Assembly (NCBI GenBank): GCA_024449915.1
Contig: JAMZAV010002018.1
Span: 62,001 to 126,000 of the forward strand
DNA: 64,000 bases
DNA from: Sweltsa coloradensis
Taxonomy: Eukaryota > Arthropoda > Insecta > Plecoptera > Chloroperlidae
Reading direction: 5' to 3'
Shown here: in pieces, positions 1 through 10,336 of the stretch
Layout: each line of letters opens with the position of its first letter
Position numbering within the stretch: the first letter of the stretch is position 1
Notes under the pieces: generated by a model
Seen by the model: the letters and a program-made list of their open reading frames with translations, nothing else
What the model was told of the DNA's origin: nothing
Database searches by the model: none
Made by a program: the position numbers and the translations under genes

Positions 1-550
1 TGGATTTTGTAATTTCTGGATTGATTTACATATCTCAAAGCTATTGCACAAGAATGTAACACCAATGCACTACGGACAGCATATTTTGCGTCTGGTGCAA
101 TCCCACCTGCAATATGGGGTGATGTTTTGGGGGGGAGGGACAGGATGGCTGCGAGTATTCCGACTACAGAAAAGAGCGTTGCGCACGGTGGCAGGGCTGC
201 GACCCAGAGATTCATGCAGGACTTTGTTCCAAACCAAATTAATACACTAACTAACTTGCATATAATGTCGGTGGTTTTATACATTCGTGATAACCCTCAT
301 CTTACTACTACAGCAGCAGCGAGACACTAGAGGAGCTGGCAACATCTTCATTGAAAGACATAGATTACACCGCTTTGACCGCAGCCCGCTACACATCGAG
401 ATAAAGGTGTAAAACATAGGCCTACTGCCCAGGGAAATCATCAATAGTACTAACAGAAATATAGGCCTATTCAAAAGAGAATTGGAAGAATTTTTAATAC
501 CCTACCAAACTCATTTTACTATCTTGATGAACTGGTTCAATTTTGTTTAG
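1..550 (+). pseudogene. C-terminal remnant of a LINE reverse transcriptase (CR1/Jockey-like)
   Basis: Across shifting plus frames, 44-250 and then about 240-550 encode the typical tail of a non-LTR retrotransposon ORF2. There is a segment reading SHLQYGVMFWG, then LQKRALRTVAGLRPRDSCR, then a region resembling the family's C-terminal HRLHRFDRSPLHIEIKV and RELEEFLIPYQ segments, ending with a stop near 550. LINE ORF2 proteins carry endonuclease, reverse transcriptase and this C-terminal region; only the last part is inside the window, and the element continues to the left. A frameshift near 240 and an in-frame stop near 411 make it dead. The clade (CR1, Jockey or relatives) is inferred from recalled family patterns, not from an alignment. 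Confidence 0.75.
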
Positions 551-1175
551 ATAGCATAGCCCTAGGCTAGCCATAAATAAATTTGTAAAATAACTTTTAT
601 AGTGGTCCCAACAAAAGAATGCAGGTGGCTCGAAATCGTTTTCCCAACATAACAACTTTGTCAACTCTATTCACGCTAGCTCAGCGTGGATGTTGCACAC
701 GGAGGAACTCAATGATCTAGCACAGATAATTTTTGCTTGCGTTGGTAAAAGATATTTCTCTTTCATACACAAAGGCGACATTCCTTTTACCGCACATTCA
801 TTCTACCCCCCACCACTACCAGGCACCTGCATTCTTTCGTTGGAGCAAGTATAGTAAACCTTCACATGAAGCCCGGAAGAAATTTTATCACCAAGCACTT
901 TTTATTCTCCTCATGAACTGTCTGTGATCTCATAGGCCTATAACCTGTGGAGTAGCACATTGTTTTAACATTTTGTTTTGACATGGTGTTTTAATGTGTT
1001 TGTTTTTCTTTATTTGTGCGTGCCTATGTCTATGTCATGTTATTTCTATTAATCTTTTACTTTTTGTTTTTCATGACAAGTCTCAATTTTCATGTGCCAC
1101 TGTGTACCAACTACCAACTACCAATACTGAATGTATCATGTGATGCTAAATAAATAGCCTACAAATACAAAACCT
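551..1175 (+). other. probable 3' UTR/tail of the LINE
   Basis: No gene is visible. The stretch follows the LINE stop codon and ends near 1140-1175 with a TGATGCTAAATAAATAG-type AATAAA-containing tail. The piece around 1100-1140 (CTGTGTACC ... TGTATCATGT) recurs near 35970-36000, which supports a shared LINE 3' end. Confidence 0.5.
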
Positions 1176-1204
1176 GTTTTGTCATTAAAGTTGAAAATAT
1201 TTCA

Positions 1205-1330
1205 AATTTCTTAAGGCGGATCCACAAAAAAACATAAGATGTGTAGGCTTATGGTTTTAGTTGTTACGCGTAATAGTACCCGTGTCAGTAGGCGTACACA
1301 TAGAAACGTAAGCACAAAGAATTTAGGCCA
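1205..1330 (-). repeat. inverted copy of the repeat found at 11400-11760
   Basis: The motif GGCGGATCCACAAAAAAACA, followed by ACGCGTAA-type sequence, is the reverse complement of the units at 11424-11755, which contain TGTTTTTGTGTGGATCCGCC. It is a dispersed repeat of unknown class; no coding potential is seen. Confidence 0.5.
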
Positions 1331-1434
1331 AGATATGTCAGTTGTCTTCTTAGTTCTTTGCAGAGTGAACAGAAAGAACTTTGATAAAAGAAGGATTTGA
1401 AGGTTATAGCCTAATAAAGATTATTATTTAGGCT

Positions 1435-2970
1435 GTGGCTATTTAACCGTAGCTACGGAAAAATTACGTTATACAATTTAACCGTTTTAGCCGTAGACTT
1501 TAGGCCTAGGCCTACGTAGTAACAACAAAAAAACATCAAGACCTTTAACATTGCTATTTTAAACGAGAGTCCTTTTTGGTAGGCCTAGGCCTAAATGTCG
1601 TTGTCCTTTTTGCTGTTTTGGTAACAAAAAAATCTTCCAAGACCTTTAACGTTACTATTATAAACAAAAGTCCTTTTTCGGTTGTCGTCGTCCTTTATTG
1701 CTGTTTTAGTAAGAACAAAAAACCTTCCAAGACCTTTAACATTGCTATTTTAAACGAGAGTCCTTTTTAGGCTGCCTACCTACACGTCGAGGTGTAAAGA
1801 TAAGGCTTTTCCTTAAAATAGGCCTTGGCCTAGCACTTTTTAAACGCTTTTATCATGTAGAATTGTGTTTGTGACGGGGCCGAATGTAGTGAAATCATTT
1901 GCAGAAAAAACATGGACCCAAATAGAATGGTAAAAAAAAAAACGACCAAACGAAAATTTGAACCGCCGACCTTTCGCATAGAATTCGGACGCGCGGTATA
2001 ATCGTAATTTGACGGAAGTGTTATTTTGCATTAAATTTATGATTTTCCTTTTTCTAACTGAATATTATTATGTATTTACTTGGTTTTTGGCCGCGGAAAT
2101 TAGTTTCTGGACTTATTTTATCACTTTTAGTTTGCTTGAATCGGTCATTTGTGCGGTCCAACTTTTCAACACACCTTTTTCAAAGAAAAAGAATAAAAAA
2201 CAACTTCAAATTAGAAACAAATGAAGAACTCTTTATTAACGATTTATTTATACTAATCACTCTGAAAATAAACCAATTATATAGAATAACACAGATTGAA
2301 CACAAACACTCGCTCATTTCACTGTCATTGATCCGCCATATTTGGTATTTACGTCTTGATTTTACTTCTAGGCCTGCCAACCTTTTTCGCTAAAATACTC
2401 CACCTACAAAAACTTAAACGTCGTTATATAAAATATAAAAGACTTTCGCCACAATAGGATTTTCGTTTAAAATAGCGACGTTAAAGGTTTTGAAGTTTTT
2501 TTTGTTACTATAACAGTAAAAACGTGATGATTCTATTTTGGATTTTTTTATTATGTTCTTGTAAGGTTACTTGCAGTGAGTACAACATCTCAGCACGGTA
2601 GGCCTAGGCCTACGCCGCGTCGCTCCTCGCTACTTATAACTTACTTTTGTTTATAAAACTGAAGCGGAAAATTATTTTTAATTGGTTTCCGCGCATTTAT
2701 TTTTAATTTACTTTGAAATATCAGTGATTTGGCAAAGAAAATAAAGTAAAAAACAAAAAATGGCAATTTCGTCAAACTAGTAGAGTTCCCGGACGCGCTG
2801 CCACTCTGCCACAATGCACTGTGATATTAGATGCTATTGGCCTAGTTAGGTGGTATCGTACGGCCTTCAGCGAAAGATTCGGATACCTTCGATTATTTCC
2901 GTTGATTTTCGTTTTGCTACGGACGATTTGTTGTTGTTAATTTGTCCGTAGCCTACGGTTAAATAGCCAC
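1435..2970. mobile_element. non-autonomous DNA element with terminal inverted repeats
   Basis: The left end (1435-1458) begins GTGGCTATTTAACCGTAG. The right end (2946-2970) is its reverse complement with one extra base, giving about 24-25 matched bases. Inside each end are further inverted blocks: sequence like the 1541-1577 unit reappears inverted near 2440-2520. The interior is AT-rich and holds only short ORFs (for example 2070-2393) with no recognisable domain. No clear target duplication is seen. It is probably a MITE-like element of an unassigned superfamily. Confidence 0.6.
1538..1770 (+). repeat. three direct repeat units inside the TIR element
   Basis: The core GACCTTTAAC followed by RTTRCTATT and AGTCCTTTTT occurs at about 1540, 1641 and 1731, giving spacings of 101 and 90 bases. 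An inverted counterpart lies near the right end of the same element, around 2440-2520. Confidence 0.65.
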
Positions 2971-2990
2971 TTAGTATTATTTATTATTTA

Positions 2991-3060
2991 CTAGGAAGCT
3001 TCGCAAACGCTTTTTCCAGTCGCGTTGATGGATGAGCTTTTTAAATTTATTTGAATTTTC
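2991..3060. repeat. Helentron terminus next to the helicase end
   Basis: CTAGGAAGCTTCGCAAACGC, then CGCGTTGATGGATGAGC and CTTTTTAAA, closely resembles the end at 53241-53290 (CTAGGAAAACGC ... TTGATGGATGAGCTTTTTAAA). The shared GGATGAGC at 3030-3037 pairs with GCTCATCC at 10183-10190. Confidence 0.6.
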
Positions 3061-3203
3061 TATAATGTTATTGTAATTGTGTTTTCCAAAATTTACATGG
3101 TTTTTTATATTGTTTCAATAACGGTATTGTAACAAGTAGTTAGCGACTGTAATTGAATTGAAAAAGTACCAAATTTCCCCATCACCTTATTAAAATTTTG
3201 TCC

Positions 3204-4471
3204 TTAATGGAGGTATCGGTTAGACGCGTTATTACCATTTTTTTTACGTGGATGTATCATATGAAGCTTACCAATCCGATCAAATGGAAATGCTGGGTTT
3301 ATCATTAAGTCATTTAAAGATCTAACGCGAGAGATACCAACAAAGCTCATTCCAATTGCAAACTCTTTGGATCCTAGGCTTATCACAGCCGAGTCAAGGG
3401 TCATGCCCTGGCACTTGTGAATAGTGACGGCCCATGCAAGTTGAAGAGGGAATTGAGTGCGAGTGCAATTGGTCCCACTTTCTGTCCATGCCCTTGCAAC
3501 AGGACATATTGGTATCATCTTGGGCTTGTGGAGGGACCGTTGTAGTTATCAAATATAACTAAGACACACAGGGGTTGGTCGTTTGGGGACTTGGTATGTG
3601 GTGCATATATAATGTCTTCCACAATTCCAGTGGCTCCGTTAACAAGGCCGTGCGATGTCCATAGGTTGGACCGCAACATGACACGACTTCCACGAGAAAG
3701 ATAAATGGTTGACTGAAGGCCTTGAGCCACATCATCGGTACCTCAAGAGGCTTTTGTACAGTTGTGCAAAGCAGAAATCCTTGCCACTGGAAGTCCTAGA
3801 TCAGTTAGATGTTGAATGTTGTGACCAATGACGATTTCTTTAGTTGGAGCCAGATAAAGGGAATGAGAAAATTTTTGTTGCTCTTCAACGCTGAGTGAGG
3901 TTTGGAATCGTGTTGATAGCAAAATCCAGTCGTCTTGAGTTGGGCAACCTCTGCTCAGTCTGCTTAGTAGTTCTCTAAAGCGCACCTGAGCTGGACTGTC
4001 CCCGGCCTGTCGCTGCACCACGGACGGTGTGTGGCAGTGACTAAATGAACGGTATGCCAGTAATCCGTCATTTGTTAATCCGTATGTACAGGGCTTGTCA
4101 GTATACAGTGGCCGATCGCACACCGGAGGAAGCTGACGAATGTCGCCAAAGAGATAAACAAACATGTTACCAAATGGAAAAATAGCTTCATCTGGTTTAG
4201 CTTGACGGGTACGCTTATCAATCATAGCTAGGAGAGAGCAACCAATCATAGAGTATTCGTTGATAAGCAAAAATTTTACCGATTTCATTTTAACCTGGTA
4301 CTCTCGTTCGGTTTTCCCGGCTAGTTCAGTGAATGTGGAAGAGTTTGTACCAATGTAAAGAGCTGAATGAATTGTAGAAGCATTGATGTTGAATGCAGCT
4401 ACACCAGTCGGTGCCAGCAATAGGAAGCTGTCATCTCCCAATTCTTCACGCAATATCGTTGTCATGGCCTT
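3204..4471 (-). pseudogene. PIF1-type helicase domain of the Helitron, C-terminal part
   Basis: The open piece 4465-3743 reads APTGVAAFNINASTIHSAL (motif Ia), LLINEYSMIG (motif II) and FGDIRQLPPV (motif III). The next pieces, 3730-3515 and 3518-3204, follow after frameshifts and contain AWAVTIHKCQGMTLDSAV (motif V) and FVGISRVRSL (motif VI). This is a 5'-3' DNA helicase of the PIF1/RecD-like superfamily 1, which in Helitrons unwinds the donor strand. The Walker B Asp-Glu is Asn-Glu here (codon at 4261-4259), so ATP hydrolysis would be expected to fail. The change fits C-to-T decay of a CpG on the plus strand. Confidence 0.9.
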
Positions 4472-4473
4472 AA

Positions 4474-4753
4474 CTAGGGAAACGCCAAAGTCGTTGTTAA
4501 ACGAGTGAGTGAGCCATGTGTTGAGTACCCGATTATATTTCTTTTCTTCCCCCTACCTTAGGCCTACCTAGCCTATCATAGGCTAGAGAGGCGCATTATG
4601 ACCTTACAGTTGACGCGCCCGTCCCCGTATACCAACTAAACTTTAAAAAAACTATTATTTATACGAATATAATCAAACTTAAATGCAAATGTTCCCGGGT
4701 ACTCACCACATGACTCGTTCACTCGTCTAACTACGACTTTGGCGTTTCCCTAG
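4474..4753. repeat. long inverted repeat of the insertion's left end
   Basis: The first about 57 bases (4474-4531, CTAGGGAAACGCCAAAGTCG through GAGTACCCG) return as the reverse complement at about 4692-4753 with a few mismatches, leaving an AT-rich and TAGGCCTA-bearing middle. This could be a secondary small insertion or an internal end duplication. Confidence 0.65.
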
Positions 4754-4826
4754 TCTAGTTGGCTAAGGCGCCCTTGTAGCCGAGATGTGAAAGAAGTGGG
4801 TTCAATCCCCTGGTCGGGAAAGATTT
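4752..4826 (+). repeat. tRNA-like SINE head
   Basis: TAGTTGGCTAAGGCG resembles a pol III A box, and GTGGGTTCAATCCCCTGG resembles a B box, at tRNA-like spacing. It is followed by GATTTTGTAATTTCTTGATT, a near match to the very first bases of the window. It is likely a tRNA-derived fragment inside the insertion, not a working tRNA gene. Confidence 0.5.
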
Positions 4827-5263
4827 TGTAATTTCTTGATTGTATTTCAAAAATAATTAAACATGTTTTGAAATGCATATAACGCTGTGTAGTCCATCAT
4901 GTGGCAATAGGGCCTACTATGGTAAACATAGCCAGTACGAAATACGTGAAAATATTGCAAGGTTTACTCAATCTACGAGCGAAATTTGGGGGTACCTTGA
5001 CGTGCAATATTCGACAGACCTTGCAGGGGCACGGCATTTCACGGCCAGGCGAATAACAAACAAAAAATATCTTTTCAAAATCTAAGACATTGTCGTTAAA
5101 ATAATTTCTAAACATTGGAAGTCTATTTTTCAGTTTATTATTTCTTGTAGGTTTAAATCGCCATGAATCTTGCTGATTTTGTTAGCAGTTCTCAATAAAC
5201 TCGTACCGGATGTCTGTTTAAAATTTCAGCGCAATCTGTTTCAGCGATTCGGCTGATTTTCAA

Positions 5264-5264
<1 letters not shown>

Positions 5265-5302
<38 letters not shown>

Positions 5303-5308
5303 GCACGC
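5265..5308. repeat. (CA)n/(CACG)n microsatellite
   Basis: An uninterrupted CA run is followed by a few CACG units, just inside the right part of the insertion. Related elements carry A/C-rich runs in the same place. Confidence 0.9.
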
Positions 5309-5372
5309 AGAAAAACAATAAGGGCCGTTTAAGTCGAATGGAAATCACTACGTTCGCTACGCTCACTCGTTC

Positions 5373-6021
5373 AATGACGGTGCTCTTTCCTGTTCCGGCT
5401 GTGCCTTGTACAATTAAGCGATGCACAGAGTTGTACACTGTTTTACATTTAACGGAAGTTATTTGATCTGATAAAATGTCGAGAACCTGTTGTTGTTCAG
5501 AGCTGTAATTTACGAATGTAGGGATGTCATTATCAACTATCATTGCAATACGTTTTATTTCTGGTAAGAAGTTGGAAACGGTTTCAATACTTGGATAATT
5601 GGCAAATGATTCGGTTCATGGAAATGAGGTATCAAATTCCCTTAAGCCAATCTCGCTCTGCACTGCCTGATCATTGGGCCCCATTCCAGCAATGACCATC
5701 CATTCTTCCTGTTCTCTAACAGGTTCTTCCTTATTCCATTCTTCCTCCTCATCTGACTCAATCTCTTTGTCCACTTCGCCTTGTGCGACGAGTCCTGCAC
5801 TGTGAAAAACTATCTTCCATGACTGGTTAGTTGGATTGAGTGCATCCTCACATGTCCATGGTACTTTTAATAAAACTTGTTGGTGATAGTACTAAGCGTC
5901 ATTCTTATCTGCGTCTGGTCCAAGAAATAGCTTGGGAAATACCCTAACCACAGCTGGAGTCTTACGACACACCCAGCGACCCTTCCAGTAATGTTTAGAT
6001 GCCAGATCAAGAAGACAGAGG
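5373..6021 (-). pseudogene. Helitron linker and Walker A part of the helicase
   Basis: Minus-strand frames continue the Helitron protein. RWVCRKTPAVVRVFPKLFLG matches the segment that follows Rep in this family, then comes a Glu-rich linker (5740-5690 region), then QQQVLDIL ... LIVQGTAGTGKSTVI with Walker A GTAGTGKS (about 5415-5380). A stop codon near 5893 and shifts near 6022 and 5560 break it. The ORF is cut at 5373 by the inserted element. Confidence 0.8.
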
Positions 6022-7540
6022 TTATTTTATTGTATCGGGACGAGTGGGATACATGTCGGTTAGCTTCTTGTTGGTGTTGTCTTGAGGCTCATTCTCGACA
6101 GCAAGCGGCACCCATTGATCTCCACCAACGCCGAGAGAAATGAAAGAGCGGCTTGACTGATACAATGGATATCCCATCAGAAGATGGCAGCACTCTTGGG
6201 CAGAAATATCACGCTCGGCTAGGGATTGGATAATCAACTTTTGTTTAGCAAGCTTTGCAGGGTCATGTGCTTTAACTGTAGTTGTAAGGATATTCTTCAG
6301 CAAGCAAGATTTAGACTGTGGTTCGCTTTTTGCGGCATACTTTGCAATGTAATTCAGAACTGCATGTTTAGACATGACCGGCTGTATATCTATGTAAGCT
6401 CGCCAAGATTGAATTATGAACTTGTTGTAGCGATTTAACAGTGAGTCGTTGCGTTCAGTTTGCAAAACAAGCTCACCTTTAACATCCTTTGTAAGGTTCG
6501 TTTCTGCACACATTTTAAACGGAAACTTGAAACGACAATGAAGTAACTCAGAGTTCTTTTTTCGTCGTAGGCAATAGCCCTTGCTGCATCGGGTGTGGCG
6601 TTGCACCTTGTTGAGCAGTTCAGTCAAATCTTTATCGATGTCTTGTATCTCACTTGGCCGAACTTGGCACGGATGTACAATGGCAGGTGGATTGTTTATT
6701 CCCAAATTAACAGTAGAGACAAGATTGTGAAAGTAAGCGGTTACAGCAGTCACTTGATCTAGGTTTGTGAGGTCTATAGCCTCTACATCTGGTGCACCTT
6801 CTAGCCATAACAAGCCGTGAACATGGCTGCTTCCACGATGTTGCCATTCATAGCGAAACCAAGAGTCTTTTACATTGAAAACTGGTCCAAGAACTTTCTT
6901 AATGTAAAAGGATGCTCTCTCTTGGAAAAACCATGACACAATTAAAGGATTTTTACAGAGCAATTGACGACGGCGATTAGAAGCAAGCTGCTGTGGCATA
7001 TCTTCCAAGTGTTCACCAGGAGCGAGAATATCGTAAAGCTCAGGCCAATGTAAATCTGCTGCACTCAATGTAAAAAAAACAGTAGGCACACCAATAAATT
7101 CTACCATGTCTTTCAACTCGCCACAACGCTTAAACCAATAAGATTTAGTTATTCTGAGAGATGAAGCAAAGAACATAACTTTATTGGCTAAGTTTGGGTC
7201 AGTTTGTAGTATGTCTTTAAGTTGGCCTGCTGTTTTACTATTTAGGTCTACTTTTTTCACCAAAATGGCTTATAGCGTTCCATCTCAACACAGAGTTTAG
7301 AGCAAAAAACCGAAAGCGGCTGTCGCAAGCAAATCTATCATCATGATACTGCATGAGATATTGAAAATATTGTGTGGGTTTAAGTTGTGTTTGACGAGAT
7401 GTGTCCCTCAGATCACCGTCTACCGTTGGAAACAGAGTGGAGAAGGCTTGCACAATATAACCTTCAGTGGTGAACTCGTTAATGGGCACATTTGGATACT
7501 GTGGGCCATGCGACTGTGCCGGGTTGAAGGGCGCTGGCAA
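6022..7540 (-). pseudogene. Helitron Rep (HUH, two-tyrosine) nuclease domain
   Basis: The open piece 7263-6022 (413 residues) carries FFTLSAADLHWPELY (about residues 63-77), the metal-binding HUH motif in RGSSHVHGLLWLEG (H147, V148, H149) and the catalytic YIAKYAAK motif (Y305 and Y309). A Cys-rich CSKGYC lies between them. The preceding piece (7540-7238) reads FSTLFPTVDGDLRD ... YFQYLMQYHDDRFACDSRFRFFALN, the Helitron_like_N region. A frameshift near 7255 separates them. The two tyrosines nick and rejoin DNA in Helitron transposition. All catalytic residues are still present. Confidence 0.92.
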
Positions 7541-7679
7541 TTCGTTCTTGTTGGTTAATTGAAACTACTTGAGGAACACTTGTGTGTTCAAGTACTCCAT
7601 CGTCTTTGTCATCATCAACACCTTGAATTTCCATGTATTGTAATTCACCATAGACATTTCCATTTTCTGGCAAGGCGGA

Positions 7680-8929
7680 AAGGGCATGTTCGTTAATAAC
7701 AATGTCTCCATAAAAACGGTTATTGGTTTTGAGCCATATTAGAGCACGGCGGAGACGAATTGAACAGACGTTAAAGTCGGCAATCTTGTCAGAATGTGCA
7801 GAAGTGCGTCGAACAACAACAATAGGTGTTCAATGAGTTTGGAAGATTTTGAGCGAATTCAGAAACGTTTTGTGGAAAGTTGATGACATTACCGCTAAGG
7901 GCATATTGTTGTCCTTTGACCCTGTACACCGACACAACCGGATGGATTCGAGCTATGAGAAGACTCTCTATCATCGACAAGCAAGATAATTCATCGGGAA
8001 CAACTCCAGGATCCATTTTGTTCAATGCAGTGAACACAACAGGTGATCTTGTACAGGAAGTACAAATATTTGTAGAAGTCAATTTAAGACCGGGGAATTT
8101 CTTGTTACAATTAATACATGTCTTCCAATTCAAATTATCACACATGTGTTTCTGAAAAAGCACCACTTTAGCATTAGAATCAGGTCCTGGAGTAAGACCA
8201 GCGGCTGTTCTTTGTGCCAAGTTATTTACTGTTGCTCGTTGACGGAGTTCGGTTATGCGTTGCAAACTATTAACCCTTCTCTGATTTGTTTGCAATGGAG
8301 TTTCTTGTTGGTTAACTTGAGTTACCCTTATTAAACTCATCGCTCTCCGTTGTGCAGTTTGCGACGGAGTTTCTATTTCCCTGGCTTCTGTCACTCTCTT
8401 AGAACACACCGCTCTCCTTTGTGTAGTTTCAGAGGGAGTTTCCATTCGGTTAGCTTGTGTAACTCTCTGCAAAACTTACCGCTCTCCGTTGCACAGTTTG
8501 AGAAGGAGTTACCATTTCTCTGGCTTCCGCCACTCTTTGAGAACTAATTGCCCTTCTTGTGTTGGTTTCTTGTAATGGTTCGCTTAAACGACTCATTGTG
8601 CTCCTTTCCAAACACCTACGTTTCCTACTTTCAGCTTCAGAATTCGATTCGTGTTCAAGGCGAGTCCTAGTTCTCTTTAAATCCAAATCTTTTCTCAATG
8701 TGGCTACTGTATTGGGTTCGTTTTCTCTGGTTTTTGCCTTCCGATGCTGATCTTGAAGACGTCGCTGAACATAGACCTCTTCATTTTCACTTCTTCGGAT
8801 AGCCAACATCCGAGAAGCACTGTCTGTGAGTCTGACTTGACGATCATCAATGCTTTCTGCCTTTCTCTTATCTTCCATTCGCTTAGCAGCATTACGTCGC
8901 TTAGTCTCATCAGATTGCTTACGCGGCAT
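7680..8929 (-). pseudogene. Helitron N-terminal region with 23-residue repeats and DUF6570-like domain
   Basis: 8929-8450 and 8472-7789 are two frames of one protein joined by a +1 shift near 8475. After a Lys/Arg-rich start come five units of 23 residues with the pattern RRA-x4-QRV-x4-R-x2-TPSQT, resembling the STPR repeat of Helitron proteins. Then come CINCNKKFPG and ICTSC (a likely zinc finger) and LSCLSMIESLLIARIHPVVS ... YALSGNVINFPQ, typical of the DUF6570 region. It continues after a shift near 7800 with RRALIWLKTNNRFYGDIVI. Domain names rest on recalled family patterns. Confidence 0.8.
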
Positions 8930-9047
8930 ATTGATAATGCAGATAAATAAATGTATAGAGACACACCCGTATCAGTTTGTCTAATTTGACAAAATCAACC
9001 ACAATTGGGTAGAGAGGGCGAGGGTTAAAGATAAATATGGCATCAGT

Positions 9048-9128
9048 GACCAGTGCTGGACAGAACCAGACAAAGGCGGGAAGGAAGGGTATGGTACAGA
9101 CCAGTGCTGGACAGAACCAGTCAAAGGC
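9048..9128. repeat. 51-bp tandem duplication
   Basis: GACCAGTGCTGGACAGAACC occurs at 9048 and again at 9099, each followed by AG(A/T)CAAAGGC. It sits upstream of the Helitron gene; no coding sense is seen. Confidence 0.8.
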
Positions 9129-9629
9129 AGACATCGTCAGGGTTAAGGATGAGGCCTATGGATGGTACACACATGTAGGACAACGTAGAGGATAATATTT
9201 AGACCTAGGCCTACAGAAAAAACACAGGCTAATCAATGACAAAATAAATCACCAAATATATGTAAACGCAGACAATAACGTTAAAAGTAAATAAATGAGT
9301 CACTAAAAGAACATCACCAGATATGGAAGTTTGATTTATAAGTAACTTGATGAACAGTTAAATATCAATACTAGTTAATTCAATTTATAGTGAGAGCAAG
9401 TATTTTATGTAAGTTATTGAAGCCGACCAAAATGGTGGCCAAAGTTTTATTCATTGTTGAAAATATCAACAACATAATCACGGCCCATAGGTCTACAAAG
9501 CAACCATTAGGTCTGTTGGATCATTGATTGTTTGTAACAAGGCTGTGAGTAAGGTCGAAAATCTCCTGTAAAGTTTTCATAACAAGGCTGTGAGAAAGGT
9601 CTAAAATCTAGTTATATTTTTGTGCTCTT
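9129..9629. other. non-coding 5' flank of the Helitron gene
   Basis: The stretch is AT-rich with no gene. A short direct repeat AACAAGGCTGTGAG is present near 9537 and 9581, followed by AAGGTC. Confidence 0.5.
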
Positions 9630-9928
9630 TGGACCGATTCTGACCAAACGGGTAGGGCTACAACGTTCATATTTCACATGGACATTAAGGTAATGGTGAT
9701 GTATTGAGGTTTAAAAGAAAAAGTTGAAAAAGTTATCCAGAATCTTTAGAAATAAAGGCTTTAACATGAGTGTTAAAAACTAAAAAAACTCATATTAAAA
9801 CCTTTATTTCTATAGATTCTGGCTAACTTTTTCAACTTTTTCTTTTACACCTCAATACATCACCATTACTTTAATGTCCATGTGAAATATGAACATTGTA
9901 GCCCCACCCGTTTGGTCAGAATCGGCTC
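9630..9928. repeat. 140-bp foldback in the Helentron end region
   Basis: The arm 9630-9766 (GGACCGATTCTGACCAAACG ... GGACATTAAGGTAATGGTGATG) is repeated as reverse complement at 9790-9928 with a few mismatches and a short loop. The same sequence forms the inner part of the copies at 52600-52930 and 53410-53740, so it belongs to the transposon family. Confidence 0.85.
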
Positions 9929-10336
9929 AAATGTCACGAAAATATCGCACGAAAAATCGAAAAAAAAATCGTAAAAGTACGATATTCATGAGAATTATTT
10001 TGTCGATTGTACCCAAAAATGCAGCAAGTCTAAGTTTAGAGATTTCGAAGGTCCCCTCCAATTTTCATCAAGATCGCATATTATGCCGTTTGACCGATAG
10101 AGAGCGAACAAACAGACAGAAAAAAAAAAAAAAACATTGGAGCTAAATTTTTTGAGGGGTCAGTGAAATTGAAGTCTGCTTCGCTCATCCAATAATAGGC
10201 TTACCTATAATTTTTCCAATCGATGTTGATAATGCAAATAATGCTCCAATCCAAGTCCTGCAAACTTTATATATTTATTACGGAAGCGTAGTTCATTGTA
10301 GTAGTCAAGTCTTTCAAAGTAGATGTTAGTTTAAAA

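Larger units (their letters stand above)
4472..5372 (+). mobile_element. non-autonomous Helentron-like insertion inside the helicase
   Basis: The left end is AACTAGGGAAACGCC and the right end is CTCACTCGTTC. Subterminal AACGAGTGAG (4500-4509) and CTCACTCGTT (5362-5371) are a perfect 10-bp inverted pair. The minus-strand helicase codons before it (...S T V I, ending at 5373) and after it (K A M T T ..., starting at 4471) are exactly in frame when the 901 bp are ignored. The insertion therefore made no target duplication and no deletion, as expected of Helitron-type insertion at a TT/AA site. The interior contains an inverted second copy of the left end, a tRNA-like segment and a (CA)n tract. 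Confidence 0.75.
3204..8929 (-). pseudogene. Helitron Rep-helicase polyprotein gene, broken
   Basis: Read on the minus strand, the pieces line up in the order expected for an animal Helitron protein. First comes a basic N-terminus with 23-residue repeats (8929-8230), then a Cys-rich finger and a DUF6570-like domain (about 8160-7680). Next are a Helitron_like_N/Rep region with HUH and two-tyrosine motifs (7540-6022), an acidic linker (6021-5545), and a PIF1-family helicase (5543-5373 and 4471-3204). Frameshifts occur near 8475, 7800, 7500, 7255, 6022, 3740 and 3515, plus an in-frame stop near 5893 and the 901-bp insertion at 4472-5372. Helitrons transpose by single-strand nicking and rolling-circle copying. 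This copy cannot make a full protein. Confidence 0.9.
2991..10190 (-). mobile_element. Helentron/Helitron-like rolling-circle transposon, decayed, with nested insertion
   Basis: The coding region (8929 to 3204, minus strand) is a Helitron Rep-helicase. The proposed ends are 2991 (CTAGG..., followed by GGATGAGC at 3030-3037) and 10183-10190 (GCTCATCC). The two 8-mers are exact reverse complements. The same end pair bounds two short non-autonomous copies at 52346-53998, which supports this boundary call. The stretch 9000-10190 lies upstream of the gene and contains a 140-bp foldback. The element is interrupted at 4472-5372 by another member of the group. Helentrons are known to carry short subterminal inverted repeats and to insert without target duplication. 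Joining the coding core to these ends is inference. Confidence 0.65.
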
